Positions 22,863 through 32,262 of a stretch of 64,000 bases of DNA are shown piece by piece. A program made the position numbers and the translations under genes. Under the pieces are notes generated by a model, which did not search any database, was not told the DNA's origin, and was given only the letters and a program-made list of their open reading frames with translations. Every line of letters begins with the position of its first letter. Position 1 is the stretch's first letter. Location of the stretch: assembly GCF_000306235.2 (NCBI RefSeq), contig NZ_AKWZ02000010.1, positions 62,001 to 126,000 of the forward strand, read 5' to 3'. This stretch comes from Leptospira fainei serovar Hurstbridge str. BUT 6. GTDB lineage: Bacteria; Spirochaetota; Leptospiria; Leptospirales; Leptospiraceae.

Positions 22863-23909
22863 TTACGGCAGGATCGTTCCGTCGTTTTGAATCCTAGGCC
22901 CTTTCCCGGGAAAGTCCGCTTTAGTTAAGGACTGCATCAACTCGGTCGTTTTATTTTCCGGGTCCGGCGAAGGAACTCCATTCTGGCTCAGCTGTAAAGG
23001 ATGTATCTTACCCTTCACAAAATTTCCATTTTTATCCAAATCCGCTTCGAGTACCAACGAATACCCGCCGTATCCTTTAGTGGAAAAAACCCTATACCCT
23101 AAAAAATTACCGAGCGAATATGCAACCAAACGACCCCTATAAAGTTCTAGTGCGCGCGGAAGATGTGGCCCATGCCCGATGAATAAGTCGGCGCCTGCGT
23201 CGATTAACGCGTGCGATAATGCGACTAGATTTCCGCGATATTCTCCGTAAAAACGCTCTTGCTCGTTCTTTACGTGTAGAGCGGGGCCGCCTTCTGCGCC
23301 GCCGTGCACGGAGATGAAAACTAACTGAGCTTTTTTCTTAGCCTCCTTAACTAAGGCTGCCCCTTCCGAAATTTCATTCACATTATTGTGAGCGGCTTTC
23401 ATATGACTAAAACCTATCCAAGCGATCGTTACACCCTTGACGGTCATGTAAGTAATAGCGCCTTTCTTTCCCGTAAATCTCATTCCCGCGGAAGAAATGT
23501 TTTTTGCAGTATCGTCAAAGCCTTGCTGATGAAAATCCAAGCTATGATTATTGGCAATGGAAAGAATATCGAATCCGACGTCCTTTAGAATTTTGGCATA
23601 CGATGGCGGAGTTCTGAATGCGAAAATTAAGGGACGATTAATATTCTTGGAAGAGGTCGGATAATCCGTCAGGGTGCTTTCGAAATTTGCAAACAGCACG
23701 TCCGATCCTCTTAGCGTCGATTCAACCCCGGAAAAAAGGGTATTTCTCGGATCATTCGGAAGTCGGTTATCCGGATAATTCGTCCCCATGACTAAATCGC
23801 CGACCGCTTTAATTTTGATCGTTTCGGTTTCCGCCGACGCTAAGGAAACTGGAGCGTCTAAAATCAAAAATAGAACGCTGATGTAAAATAGAGTTAGGAA
23901 TCTTTGCAT
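22863..23909 (-). CDS. CapA-family (PGA_cap) metallophosphatase-like exported protein
   Basis: 348 residues with a signal peptide ([20 protein letters not shown], cleavage after LASA). The PGA_cap metallophosphoesterase-like domain fills the rest: [48 protein letters not shown] and [29 protein letters not shown] are the hallmark blocks, with metal-ligand Asp, Glu, Asn and His residues intact. Family members include CapA/PgsA of poly-gamma-glutamate capsules, but no pgsB or pgsC is near, so polymer synthesis is doubtful. The ATG at 23909 is preceded by a hairpin AGGGAG/CTCCCT that encloses the only purine-rich site. Confidence 0.87.
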   Translation of the reverse strand: MQRFLTLFYISVLFLILDAPVSLASAETETIKIKAVGDLVMGTNYPDNRLPNDPRNTLFSGVESTLRGSDVLFANFESTLTDYPTSSKNINRPLIFAFRTPPSYAKILKDVGFDILSIANNHSLDFHQQGFDDTAKNISSAGMRFTGKKGAITYMTVKGVTIAWIGFSHMKAAHNNVNEISEGAALVKEAKKKAQLVFISVHGGAEGGPALHVKNEQERFYGEYRGNLVALSHALIDAGADLFIGHGPHLPRALELYRGRLVAYSLGNFLGYRVFSTKGYGGYSLVLEADLDKNGNFVKGKIHPLQLSQNGVPSPDPENKTTELMQSLTKADFPGKGPRIQNDGTILP

Positions 23910-23911
23910 AG

Positions 23912-23934
23912 AGGGAGATTTTTGCAACCTCCCT
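23912..23934 (-). promoter_or_regulatory. Hairpin over the ribosome-binding site of the CapA-family gene
   Basis: On the minus strand AGGGAG (23929-23934) pairs with CTCCCT (23912-23917) across an 11-base loop; the stem contains the only ribosome-binding-like GGGAGG and ends three bases before the ATG. Translation may depend on opening it. Confidence 0.4.
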
Positions 23935-24082
23935 TTCTAGGAAAGCGGTTTTCGTGAAAGAGTATGCCTTAATGTGCGATCGGCGCCGCTACATTGACTT
24001 ATGCCGCTCCCGATTGTTTCCCTGTAACTGACACCCAAAATTTCCTGCCCCTACTCATCATTGCAGCCGATGAGATCAATAT

Positions 24083-24955
24083 ATGGAGCAAATTCCTTGC
24101 AATACATGCGGATCCCTGACGTTCCGCTTTCTTTTCTCCAAGGCAAGCCCGCAGGGAGAAACATTCAAAATCGTAAAATGTTCACAATGTGGATTAGTCC
24201 AAGTAAACCCTCAACCTTCTCCGGCAGAGGTCGCGAAATATTATGAAGACACTTACTTTACCAAGCGGACGGACCGAGGATACGATAATTATTATTCGGA
24301 GACAACAAGACGGGAAATATCGAGAGTCTACGGTCTCAACCTTGAAGATTTAGGTTTCTTTACATGGGAAAATAAATTGCCTGCGAATAAATCCGCGTTG
24401 GATGTCGGATGCGCAGCGGGATATTTTTTAGATTACTTAAGAGATCGGGATTGGAACGTAAAAGGTTTGGACATTGCTCCGGGCCCCGTAGCATTCGCAC
24501 AGGAAACTCTAAAATTAGACGTCGAACAAAAAGATTTCCTAAATTGGGACGCTAACGGTTCTCAACAGTTCGATCTAGTCACTCTTTGGGCAAGCCTCGA
24601 GCATCTGCATCGCCCCAAAGAAACTCTCGAAAAAATCATGATTCATTTAAAGCCCGGCGGAAGAATGATTCTTTCCACCTGTCGCCACGGTCTGCTTGCG
24701 AATATTTTGGGCGCGAAATGGAGATACTTAAACGTTCCCGAACATCTTTATTATTATAGTTTACCCGGAATCCGGCGACTTTGTTTAGATTTAGGTTATC
24801 TACCTCTATCCCATATCACGTATGGAAGCGGATTAACCGGCAGAAAAAATGCGGGAACATTCTTCAAAACTTCCAAGAGATTAGCGGATTGGGCCGTCAA
24901 AAAAATCGACCAGGGAGATATGATGGCTCTTTGCTTCGGAAAACCCAAATATTAG
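24083..24955 (+). CDS. Class I SAM-dependent methyltransferase with N-terminal zinc ribbon
   Basis: 290 residues. Cys6, Cys9, Cys33 and Cys36 (CNTCG ... CSQCG) form a zinc ribbon of the kind seen ahead of Methyltransf_11/23 domains in sugar-modifying enzymes. Motif I is [16 protein letters not shown], with [18 protein letters not shown] as the post-motif II region and [11 protein letters not shown] as motif III. The pattern often belongs to methylases of O-antigen or other glycans; no such cluster is nearby, so the substrate is unknown. Single-gene unit. Confidence 0.85.
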   Translation: MEQIPCNTCGSLTFRFLFSKASPQGETFKIVKCSQCGLVQVNPQPSPAEVAKYYEDTYFTKRTDRGYDNYYSETTRREISRVYGLNLEDLGFFTWENKLPANKSALDVGCAAGYFLDYLRDRDWNVKGLDIAPGPVAFAQETLKLDVEQKDFLNWDANGSQQFDLVTLWASLEHLHRPKETLEKIMIHLKPGGRMILSTCRHGLLANILGAKWRYLNVPEHLYYYSLPGIRRLCLDLGYLPLSHITYGSGLTGRKNAGTFFKTSKRLADWAVKKIDQGDMMALCFGKPKY

Positions 24956-25111
24956 AATTTTAAAAATCGAATTCTATAAAGTAGACGGTTCGTTTTTGAT
25001 AATATCGAATTCCGGAATTTTCTCCTGATATGGAAAAGACGAAAATTCGATCGAATTTTTGCCACCGGAGTCGCTCTGCTTTTAGCGACCCGGTAGTATA
25101 TTATGAATTAT

Positions 25112-25810
25112 TTAAGGTTTTTCGGAGGGCTTATCTTTAACTCGAATCACTTTCGTGGCAAAAATGACTTTGTAAATTTCCTTTTTGAGCACCGAAGCTT
25201 CTTTAATCTGATCGGATTCATCCCATTCGATCTTTATGGAATCTACGTCCTGCCCCAACACTCTCGCCTCTTGGATCCTTCCGTTTCGATATATAATCGT
25301 ACTGTAATTCTTTCCTGCAGAATCGCCCGGATTGCTTCGATCTAAATATTTTCGTAAGGAATCTTCGAACAACCTTTCACTTTCCGCAAAGAAATCGGAA
25401 CGAGCCTTTTCTCGCTCGTTTTCAAAGAAAGTATCGTATTCGTCCTTATGAACGAAACGAGTCGTCGTATCGCATTCCGAAATTTTGACCGGATGAACGG
25501 AGATCGATGTCATCACACCTAATAAAAGAGAAAGAGCGACATGCTGCCAATCGGCTTTGTTCTCTAAAATATAGATTTTCCCTTCTTGCTTAGGGAGAGC
25601 GGGTTCCGCAGAGGAAAATTTCCACATTCCATAGAACGCGTACCAGCGGTTGTATTGTCCGAGAGAAGCGCAAGACTTACCGTCCGCCTCTAAGGCAAGT
25701 TTTTCCGGTTGGGAAAATTCAATTCGCTTATCAAAACTGCACGCCAAATGCATTAATATGGAAAGAATCAATCCCGCAGAAGCAAACAGGCGATACATAT
25801 TACTTTTCAT
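25112..25810 (-). CDS. Hypothetical lipoprotein
   Basis: 232 residues; signal peptide with lipobox LMHLAC. Mature part contains a CASLGQYNRWYAFYGMWKFSSAE segment like that found in spirochaete Bor-type lipoproteins, a hydrophobic stretch (VALSLLLGVMTSISVHP), and a C-terminal half of short strands (YSTIIYRNGRIQEARVLGQD, VIFATKVIRVKDK). Function unknown. It leads downstream from a cluster of small membrane-protein genes on the same strand. Confidence 0.75.
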   Translation of the reverse strand: MKSNMYRLFASAGLILSILMHLACSFDKRIEFSQPEKLALEADGKSCASLGQYNRWYAFYGMWKFSSAEPALPKQEGKIYILENKADWQHVALSLLLGVMTSISVHPVKISECDTTTRFVHKDEYDTFFENEREKARSDFFAESERLFEDSLRKYLDRSNPGDSAGKNYSTIIYRNGRIQEARVLGQDVDSIKIEWDESDQIKEASVLKKEIYKVIFATKVIRVKDKPSEKP

Positions 25811-25856
25811 ATAGATGTAGTTCCATATATGCAGTTTACATAAGCAATCTATTTAT

Positions 25857-26312
25857 TTATTTCCGCCCAATTTTGGGGTTTGGATTTCGAATCGGTTTCG
25901 AAGAGATCTTAACTGCCCTATCCCTTGTTTGAGTGGTTTTTTCTTTGAGTAATTTCGCAAAAAAATAACAGGGTATAATGACTACTAATGCTAAAAACAA
26001 ATATTTTGGAAGCTGTACCTCCAAGAAAGACTCGCGTATGATTCCTAAAACACGTCGTTGGTTTTCGGATATTTTATTTCGGTAATCGTAACCGTATTCC
26101 TTGGCATAAGATTTCAACTGAATGCCTCGCCAAATTTTCTCCAACGGATTCAAGCGATTTTCGAAAGCGGCTTCGGATCGAACTCTATCTAACTTCAAAA
26201 AACTTCCGACGAAAGCGGTAAGTATGAATAAGAAAAGCGGAATCAGCAAAAAGACTATAAAAGGGGTACGCGGTTTCCCCTTTTTTCGATTTTGTCCCGA
26301 CTTTCCGGCCAT
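25857..26312 (-). CDS. Two-TM hypothetical protein (paralogue of the next gene upstream)
   Basis: 151 residues: basic start, a transmembrane helix (PFIVFLLIPLFLFILTAFVG), a polar loop with YAKEYGYDYRNKISENQRR, a second helix (YLFLALVVIIPCYFFAKLL) and a basic tail. It shares layout and the central YGYDxRNK motif with the protein at 26394-26783. Not recognised beyond that. Confidence 0.68.
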   Translation of the reverse strand: MAGKSGQNRKKGKPRTPFIVFLLIPLFLFILTAFVGSFLKLDRVRSEAAFENRLNPLEKIWRGIQLKSYAKEYGYDYRNKISENQRRVLGIIRESFLEVQLPKYLFLALVVIIPCYFFAKLLKEKTTQTRDRAVKISSKPIRNPNPKIGRK

Positions 26313-26393
26313 ATTATTTCTTCGGACTATTCCACCCCACGCATGAGTTTGAAGTTTTTACCGAACCTTCTTTTTTCCGTAAATCTCGTCCTT

Positions 26394-26783
26394 TCATACC
26401 GCCCTCCCTTTATCGCCGGAAACTAAGTCTCCTATAAACCGAAAGAAAAGATAAGCCGGATATAAAAAGATTAAAAGAAACAGGAAGAATTTAGGAATTC
26501 CTCTCTCAATCGAATATTCCGGTTCCAAACCCGTAGAAATCCTTTCGTCTGCACCCATTTTATTTCTGAAATCATAACCGTATTTCTGGAACATTTCGCT
26601 CATTGATAAATCTTCGAACAACCGATCAATTTCCGTTAACTGCGAATAAGAACGTCTCTCATCGTGCAATCTATACAGGCGGGTGATTTCTCCGACGAAT
26701 ACGCTTAGCAAAAACAAAGCTAACGGTATTAGAAATAGCGCTTGAAAGGGTGTTAAAGGCGTTTTAAGTTTTGCGGTCTTCAT
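26394..26783 (-). CDS. Two-TM hypothetical protein (paralogue of the next gene downstream)
   Basis: 129 residues with a first helix (ALFLIPLALFLLSVFVGEI), a loop carrying MFQKYGYDFRNKMGADER, and a second helix (FFLFLLIFLYPAYLFFRFIG). The shared TPF.(A/V)LFLIPL start, YGYD(F/Y)RNK and PK(F/Y)LFL motifs with the 25857-26312 product show an old tandem duplication. No known family. Confidence 0.68.
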   Translation of the reverse strand: MKTAKLKTPLTPFQALFLIPLALFLLSVFVGEITRLYRLHDERRSYSQLTEIDRLFEDLSMSEMFQKYGYDFRNKMGADERISTGLEPEYSIERGIPKFFLFLLIFLYPAYLFFRFIGDLVSGDKGRAV

Positions 26784-26833
26784 TTATCAGTTTAAAGATA
26801 ACCGGAAACCCTCTTACGGAAAAGCCGATTTTT

Positions 26834-27250
26834 TTATTTCTTATCGATTCCGTACAATTCGGTAAATTCGGATAGTCGAGGAAATTGAAGCAAATTGACA
26901 ATTGTCAGAAGCGCCGCTCCGCCGAGTGAAAAGAAAGATCCCGTCGTAAAATACATCACGCAATTTAACAACGCTCCACCCTCGACGATCGCCGCAGTGA
27001 CGATTTTCAAAGTTCTATAATTTCCTAGATTTTCCTCTAAGCTTTTTTCTTTGGAAGTTTTAGAGAGAATTTTCCTTAGAAAGAACGCTAACGGAACGCT
27101 GAAAAGTGAAATAGCCAGTAATATCCCGGATATCGAAGCCTCTGTCTGATCTTTGGAGCCTCCGATAAAAAAACTGACAGCCAAAAAGAAAATCGGCCCG
27201 GCTACGATTGTTGCATGGACAAATTGAAGACTAAATAGGTTTTGTTGCAT
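26834..27250 (-). CDS. Four-TM hypothetical membrane protein
   Basis: 138 residues with four hydrophobic helices: HATIVAGPIFFLAVSFFIGG, SGILLAISLFSVPLAFFL, TLKIVTAAIVEGGALLNCV and FSLGGAALLTIVNLLQFP. No catalytic motif visible. It is the first gene of the small minus-strand membrane-protein island, 50 bases before the two-TM paralogue. Confidence 0.68.
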   Translation of the reverse strand: MQQNLFSLQFVHATIVAGPIFFLAVSFFIGGSKDQTEASISGILLAISLFSVPLAFFLRKILSKTSKEKSLEENLGNYRTLKIVTAAIVEGGALLNCVMYFTTGSFFSLGGAALLTIVNLLQFPRLSEFTELYGIDKK

Positions 27251-27378
27251 GCGGAAGGAAAGTAAGGTTCCAAAAGATTATAGCAAGAGTTTTTTCCTAT
27301 TTTTTGATAGTTGTATTTCCTAAACGCTTCCGGTTCAGTATTTCAAATGGGAGCCCGTATTTTTAGGAAAGAATAAGC

Positions 27379-28086
27379 ATGTTTCGAATTCGAGTTCTAT
27401 TTTTCCTTTTGCTTTACTTCTTGTTAGAAGCTTGCACGACAGTTGGGTTTCACAGAGAGTCGATCCGGGCCGGCGAAGATTTCGGAAAACTCCAAACGAT
27501 TCGCGTTTGCGTTTGGAAGGACGAAAACGTTTCGTCCGAACGGGTGAGTTCCCTCATCGACGCATGGAACGATGAATTAGCATTGTATAAATTAAAAGCG
27601 AATGTTTCGCAGATAAAAGTCTGGAATCGTCCTGGATGGACGGGTTTTGCAATTTTAGCAGAATTATACAAAGCTCCGCTTCCGGAAAATTGCGATAGAA
27701 TTTTAGCGTTCGCAGGAGTGAGAATTACCGATTTTTTCTATCAAATCGCACAAATAATCCTAGCTTTCTTTTTCATTCCGGTTCCCGAAGTTTTGGGCGC
27801 GGTCGACGGATACACAGGTACGAGAGGATATATTCTTGCGCATACGTTCTCCATCAATCAGCTATTCTGGAGCAGTCCCTCGGCAACGATCGTTCATGAG
27901 GGTTATCATTTGCTCGGTTGCGGTCATGCACTGTTTCTATCAAAGTGCTATATGAAAATTAAAGAACTCAAAGATTCAAGCCTTTTGGAAGCCGCGCAAA
28001 CGGATCATTTCTTCCCGGCAACAAATCCGAAAGGTGGATATTTTTTGGAAAGGAAAGATGTGAATTTTTTCTTTTTGGGGGAATAA
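27379..28086 (+). CDS. Lipoprotein with metzincin-like zinc-protease motif
   Basis: 235 residues. The signal ends LLEAC with Cys19 as the lipidation site. HEGYHLLGCGH at residues 173-183 is an exact HExxHxxGxxH zinc site (His173, Glu174, His177, His183), the metzincin signature. The required Met-turn is not clear: the only later Met is Met192, closer than normal. The region before the motif has a hydrophobic stretch (FFYQIAQIILAFFFIPVPEVLG). It may be a surface or periplasmic metalloprotease, or a degenerate relative; family not recognised. Confidence 0.72.
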   Translation: MFRIRVLFFLLLYFLLEACTTVGFHRESIRAGEDFGKLQTIRVCVWKDENVSSERVSSLIDAWNDELALYKLKANVSQIKVWNRPGWTGFAILAELYKAPLPENCDRILAFAGVRITDFFYQIAQIILAFFFIPVPEVLGAVDGYTGTRGYILAHTFSINQLFWSSPSATIVHEGYHLLGCGHALFLSKCYMKIKELKDSSLLEAAQTDHFFPATNPKGGYFLERKDVNFFFLGE

Positions 28087-28133
28087 ATGCGATTCTTACT
28101 TTAACCCCCCGGCTCTCTTAGAAAGCTGGAAAT

Positions 28134-29078
28134 ATGGATCTTAAACGTGAAACCCTTTTGACTCGTCTTTCGACCGGAACCACGGAAGAAACGAAAGGAT
28201 TTATATACGCGTTATTAGGTACCGTCCTCTTTTCATCGAAAGGAGTGCTCGTAAAGTTAGTCTATAATTACGGAGTGGATTCGGTTACGGTTCTAGCGTT
28301 TCGAATGCTTTTCGCGATTCCTTTTTTCGCATTCATTTTATATCGAGAATCGAATCGAACCGATCAGACTCCCATTTCTTCCAAGGATTACGTTAACGTA
28401 GTCGTTCTTGCTTTTATAGGATATTATTTAGCAAGCTTCTTCGATTTTTGGGGGTTAGAGTATTTAGCTGCTTCGATGGAACGTCTTGTTCTCTTCACAT
28501 ACCCCGCGTTAGTCCTATTATTAAGTTTTTTATTCCTGGGAAAGAAAGCTCATTCTGTTGAACTATATGCGGTCGCGCTTACATACTCCGGGATCCTATT
28601 GGCGTTTCTTCCCGATGCGGAAGCAAACGGTCAAAAATCGATCTTGGGCGCCGCTTTAGTCTTCCTTTCGGCGCTCGCGTATTCCGTCTATCTAATCGGG
28701 AGCGGACAAATGATTCCGAAACTAGGTTCCCGGAGATTTACCGCCTTATTAATGCTTTGGTCCGGAGGATTCGTCCTTTTACATTTCTTCTTAAGGAAAG
28801 AAGTCGTATCGATATTTTCACAACCCTGGCCGGTGTATGCTTACGGCTTTGCGCTCGGATTTTTAACGACCGTCCTTCCCGCTTTTCTCACCACTGCGGG
28901 AATCCAGAGAATCGGATCGAACAAAGCGTCGATTGCGGGAAGTGCAGGCCCGATTTTTACGCTATTCCTTTCGGCAGGCTTATTAAACGAACAAATAACT
29001 TGGGAGAATTTGGGAGGAACGGCTCTCGTTTTGTCCGGAGTACTTCTTTTAAGCAGAAAGAAAGCGATCGCAGTCTAA
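28134..29078 (+). CDS. EamA/DMT-superfamily transporter
   Basis: 314 residues with about ten transmembrane helices in two EamA repeats: FIYALLGTVLFSSKGVLVKL opens the first and ILGAALVFLSALAYSVYLIG the second, and the second repeat ends in the familiar LNEQITWENLGGTALVLSGVLLL. Inner-membrane exporter or importer of small metabolites; substrate not predictable. Stand-alone gene 47 bases after the metalloprotease-like lipoprotein gene and convergent with the kinase gene. Confidence 0.88.
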   Translation: MDLKRETLLTRLSTGTTEETKGFIYALLGTVLFSSKGVLVKLVYNYGVDSVTVLAFRMLFAIPFFAFILYRESNRTDQTPISSKDYVNVVVLAFIGYYLASFFDFWGLEYLAASMERLVLFTYPALVLLLSFLFLGKKAHSVELYAVALTYSGILLAFLPDAEANGQKSILGAALVFLSALAYSVYLIGSGQMIPKLGSRRFTALLMLWSGGFVLLHFFLRKEVVSIFSQPWPVYAYGFALGFLTTVLPAFLTTAGIQRIGSNKASIAGSAGPIFTLFLSAGLLNEQITWENLGGTALVLSGVLLLSRKKAIAV

Positions 29079-29117
29079 ATAATTCCCGACGAATTCAATT
29101 TCGATTATCAAAAGATA

Positions 29118-30230
29118 TTAAGAGAATTCCAAAACCGCCTTCGTTCCGTTTTCTTGAAAGATTTTTAAACTGCCTTTAAGTTGTTTCGCCAGAATTTGTA
29201 TCAGGGTAAATCCGGTTGTCCTAGGATTTTGCCAAAGTTGGCTATCGGACATTCCGGCGCCCCAATCCGAAACACTTAACCTGTAGAATGGGCCATCCTT
29301 TTTAATTTCGACGCTTACCCGGGCATTATTAGATCCGTCGGAACCGTGCTTTATCGCGTTGGAAATTAGTTCGTTTACGATCATAGCGCAAGGAACCGCA
29401 CTTTCAATCGGCAGAAAAACTTTACTTTGAGGTTCCACGACTTCTACGATTCCTTTTCCGTATTTTTCGGAAAGGTTCGATGAAATTTCCCGGATGATTT
29501 GGGAAAAGTCGATTTCACGATAGTTTTCGGTTTTATAAAGACAATTATGAACTTCCGATATTGCTATGATCCGATTTTGAAAGTCCAAATACGGTTGATG
29601 ATCCGAAACGACCGCATTAGAATCCCGATGTATATCCGCTAATCCTGATAGAACCTGAAGATTATTTCTCACTCGATGATGAATTTCTTTTATTAACTCA
29701 TCCTTTTCCTGCGCATGACCGTGCAAGATCCTAACGGTCATGATCGAAATGGTGGTAAAAAGCAAAAAAAGGAATAAAGTATCCGTAAATAGCACCTCCT
29801 GGGGAGGACTTTGATATTGCAACCAAAACGAACGAATCAATAGCAACCCGAGACAATAAACGGAAACCAAAATCGTCTTTGTTATATCCGAAAAATATAA
29901 GAAAAGAATAATGATCGTCGGAATACTAAATCCCTGGTTAACCCCCCTGGTTCCGAAAAACCAACCGATGGTAATTCCGAGAAGGCTAAAAATTAAGGTT
30001 AAATTCAATGCATACTGGTATTTCTTATGAAATAGGAACCAGATGGAAAAAAGACCGGAAATTGCCACCGTAAGAAATCCGGGACGAAACGATCCGTTTT
30101 TGATCGCTATAATATTCGCAATGATTCCGAGAGCCGATACGAAGGCATTGAAAATCAAGAGATGCAGAGCTCGATGGCGGGTCAAATAGTCCCGGTCGGA
30201 GTATATTTTGTTAAACGAATCAAGGAACAT
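29118..30230 (-). CDS. Membrane histidine kinase of the HisKA_2 type
   Basis: 370 residues. Residues about 20-175 hold six or so hydrophobic helices; then a HisKA_2 dimerisation segment (LIKEIHHRVRNNLQVLSGLADI, phospho-accepting His in IHHRVRNN) and a HATPase_c domain (AMIVNELISNAIKHGSDGS with N box; SVSDWGAGMSD with G1). Enzymes of this type often pass phosphate to stand-alone regulators; none is adjacent. The gene upstream on the same strand encodes a PAS-GAF-PP2C phosphatase, so a shared signalling pathway is possible. Confidence 0.88.
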   Translation of the reverse strand: MFLDSFNKIYSDRDYLTRHRALHLLIFNAFVSALGIIANIIAIKNGSFRPGFLTVAISGLFSIWFLFHKKYQYALNLTLIFSLLGITIGWFFGTRGVNQGFSIPTIIILFLYFSDITKTILVSVYCLGLLLIRSFWLQYQSPPQEVLFTDTLFLFLLFTTISIMTVRILHGHAQEKDELIKEIHHRVRNNLQVLSGLADIHRDSNAVVSDHQPYLDFQNRIIAISEVHNCLYKTENYREIDFSQIIREISSNLSEKYGKGIVEVVEPQSKVFLPIESAVPCAMIVNELISNAIKHGSDGSNNARVSVEIKKDGPFYRLSVSDWGAGMSDSQLWQNPRTTGFTLIQILAKQLKGSLKIFQENGTKAVLEFS

Positions 30231-30386
30231 TTCGGAAACCGACTTATTTAATTGGCAGAAATTTCTCTTTCTTTAATGAAAGGAAACAAGTTATATAAGC
30301 GATAACTTCGTATGCCAAGAATTTTTTTAAATAATGAAAGAACGATACGAACGTTGAAAGTGGATATCCTACGCTCGGTCTAAAAC

Positions 30387-32111
30387 TTAGCCCTTTAGGT
30401 CCAGAACCAACATTGCCATATCGTCGCCGAAAATACCTTCGGAAAACTTAAAAACTTCGGAAATCACTTGTTCGATGTATTCTTCGAGAGATGCGATATT
30501 TCTATATTCCGAAAGAATGGCTTGGAAACCCGGCAGATCTAAAATCCGCCCTTGCGCATTAAAAATCTCATACATTCCGTCCGAATAGAACACGATTCGA
30601 TCTCCCGACTTTAAGTCGATAGACTCGTTAAAGTATTCGATCGAATCGAAGATAAGCAGAGGCAGATTCATTCCTTTTAATTCGATCATCTCCTTGCCGC
30701 GGAAAAGCAAAATCGGAGGGTGTCCGGCATAAGAATAAACCAATTTCTTCTCAAGAGGAAAGAATCGTGCCCAAACTGCAGCGATATGATGCTCTACTAC
30801 CATCGGTTTAAGATCGCTTACAAATTGTTGAATTCCTTCTGCCGGCGAAATCCCCGTTTTAGCATGATGACGAAAAGATAATACTGCCATACCGGACACC
30901 ATTGCCGACGAAATCCCATGGCCAGAAACGTCTCCGAAAAGAATATCAAGCACTCCGGTTTCATGTTGGATGTAAGTGATGATATCCCCGCCGACTTTCT
31001 CGAACGGACGGAAGTAACTTTCGAATTGATAAAAAGGGGAAGAAGGAAAATCGCGGGCAACTAAAGATCGCTGGGTTAGCCTGGCCAATTCAAGATCATG
31101 ATTCATTCTCTCGTAAAAATCGTTTAGATCGGATTCTTTCTTTTTACGATCGAAGGCCAAAACGATAAGATCGGAAACTAGTTTTAAAACGTAAATATCC
31201 TCTTCGGTCCAAAGTTTTCTTCCTTTAATTGAGTCGAATCCGATAAAACCTAGCTCGGAATCGTGCGAGGTCAATCCTACGACGACTACGGATTGAATGG
31301 AAAGTTTCGATAAGAATCCTCGTAAGGATTCGTGGGATGCCGGGATTTCCTCCAACGAATTGTACAGCATGTATCCTCGGTTGCTGATGATTTCCAGATC
31401 GCCTTTTTGAAATTCCTCCAGAGATAGATTTTGAAGGCGGTGCATCTTAGGTTCGATCCCGTCTTCGCACCATTCATGAGTGTTGGAAATAGTCAAACCC
31501 GCGTGGGTATATAGAAAAACGTAAGCTCTGTCGGCATTACAGAATTTTCCCAATTCTGCAAGCGCTACATTAATCGCTTGGCTCGTATTTCCCGGATCGG
31601 TGCTTAAAAAGTTTCTAGAGATTTCGCTTAACAAACTCTCTAATCTAAGAGTCCTCTTTAATCTTAATTCCGCTCCGCGAATTAATGTGACATCCTTTTG
31701 CACTCCCCATGCCCGCAGTAATCTCCCGTCCTCCACTACTCCGAGCGCAGTATTTAAAAAAAACTTTTTTAGGCCCTTAGGATCCACTTCCTCGGATTCA
31801 GCATCGTGGGTTTTATACCCGGAACGGATAAATTCCAGCAGCCCGATGCTGCTAAAACGATTTTCGAAAGAATGGATATTTTTTAGGAGAGTCCCTTTTA
31901 TCTCTTCCGCCGTACGATATCCGTACATTCGGGCCATAGTATCATTGCAATGCGTTAATCTCGCGGTTTCGTAAATGATTCGGTATTGCTCATCGACCGG
32001 AAGTCGAATATCTACCGGCTCTTCCAGCTCATAGCACCAAATCCCCTCCGGAGCCCGAGTAAAATACCCTTCGATTCGCTCGATTTCATCGAGTCGTTTT
32101 CTGTAATCCAA
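30387..32111 (-). CDS. PAS-GAF sensor with SpoIIE/PP2C-type phosphatase domain
   Basis: About 574 residues: a PAS domain (YFTRAPEGIWCYELEEPVD; LTHCNDTMARMYGYRTAEEI), a GAF domain (ISRNFLSTDPGNTSQAI ... CNADRAYVFLY), a short coiled coil and a C-terminal SpoIIE-type Ser/Thr phosphatase (KVGGDIITYIQHETGVLDILFGDVSGHGISSAM; RIVFYSDGMYE; FGDDMAMLVLD). These usually dephosphorylate anti-sigma-antagonist proteins. I start at a TTG (32111) with GGAGCGAGG just upstream; the frame stays open to 32426 but that part is antisense to a small plus-strand gene with its own ribosome site. Confidence 0.85.
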   Translation of the reverse strand: MDYRKRLDEIERIEGYFTRAPEGIWCYELEEPVDIRLPVDEQYRIIYETARLTHCNDTMARMYGYRTAEEIKGTLLKNIHSFENRFSSIGLLEFIRSGYKTHDAESEEVDPKGLKKFFLNTALGVVEDGRLLRAWGVQKDVTLIRGAELRLKRTLRLESLLSEISRNFLSTDPGNTSQAINVALAELGKFCNADRAYVFLYTHAGLTISNTHEWCEDGIEPKMHRLQNLSLEEFQKGDLEIISNRGYMLYNSLEEIPASHESLRGFLSKLSIQSVVVVGLTSHDSELGFIGFDSIKGRKLWTEEDIYVLKLVSDLIVLAFDRKKKESDLNDFYERMNHDLELARLTQRSLVARDFPSSPFYQFESYFRPFEKVGGDIITYIQHETGVLDILFGDVSGHGISSAMVSGMAVLSFRHHAKTGISPAEGIQQFVSDLKPMVVEHHIAAVWARFFPLEKKLVYSYAGHPPILLFRGKEMIELKGMNLPLLIFDSIEYFNESIDLKSGDRIVFYSDGMYEIFNAQGRILDLPGFQAILSEYRNIASLEEYIEQVISEVFKFSEGIFGDDMAMLVLDLKG

Positions 32112-32214
32112 TTCAATCCTCGCTCCGAACCCTTGCCCCGGTGAGATTTTTCTTCTTAATATCGGCTTTCGGAAGGCGAGAATTCGAACTGTTTTTTGCA
32201 GGCTCGAAGCAATT

Positions 32215-32225
32215 TGTCCGGGACA
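32215..32225. promoter_or_regulatory. Palindrome TGTCCGGGACA upstream of the 45-codon gene
   Basis: An 11-base odd palindrome preceded by AAT-T, 38 bases before the ATG at 32263. The same sequence occurs before rmuC (44543-44553). TTGTCC inside it could serve as -35 with TATCCG 15 bases on as a weak -10, so the palindrome could be an operator over a promoter. Confidence 0.45.
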
Positions 32226-32262
32226 TCTGTAAACTATCCGTAACACCCCTGGAGGATCCCCC

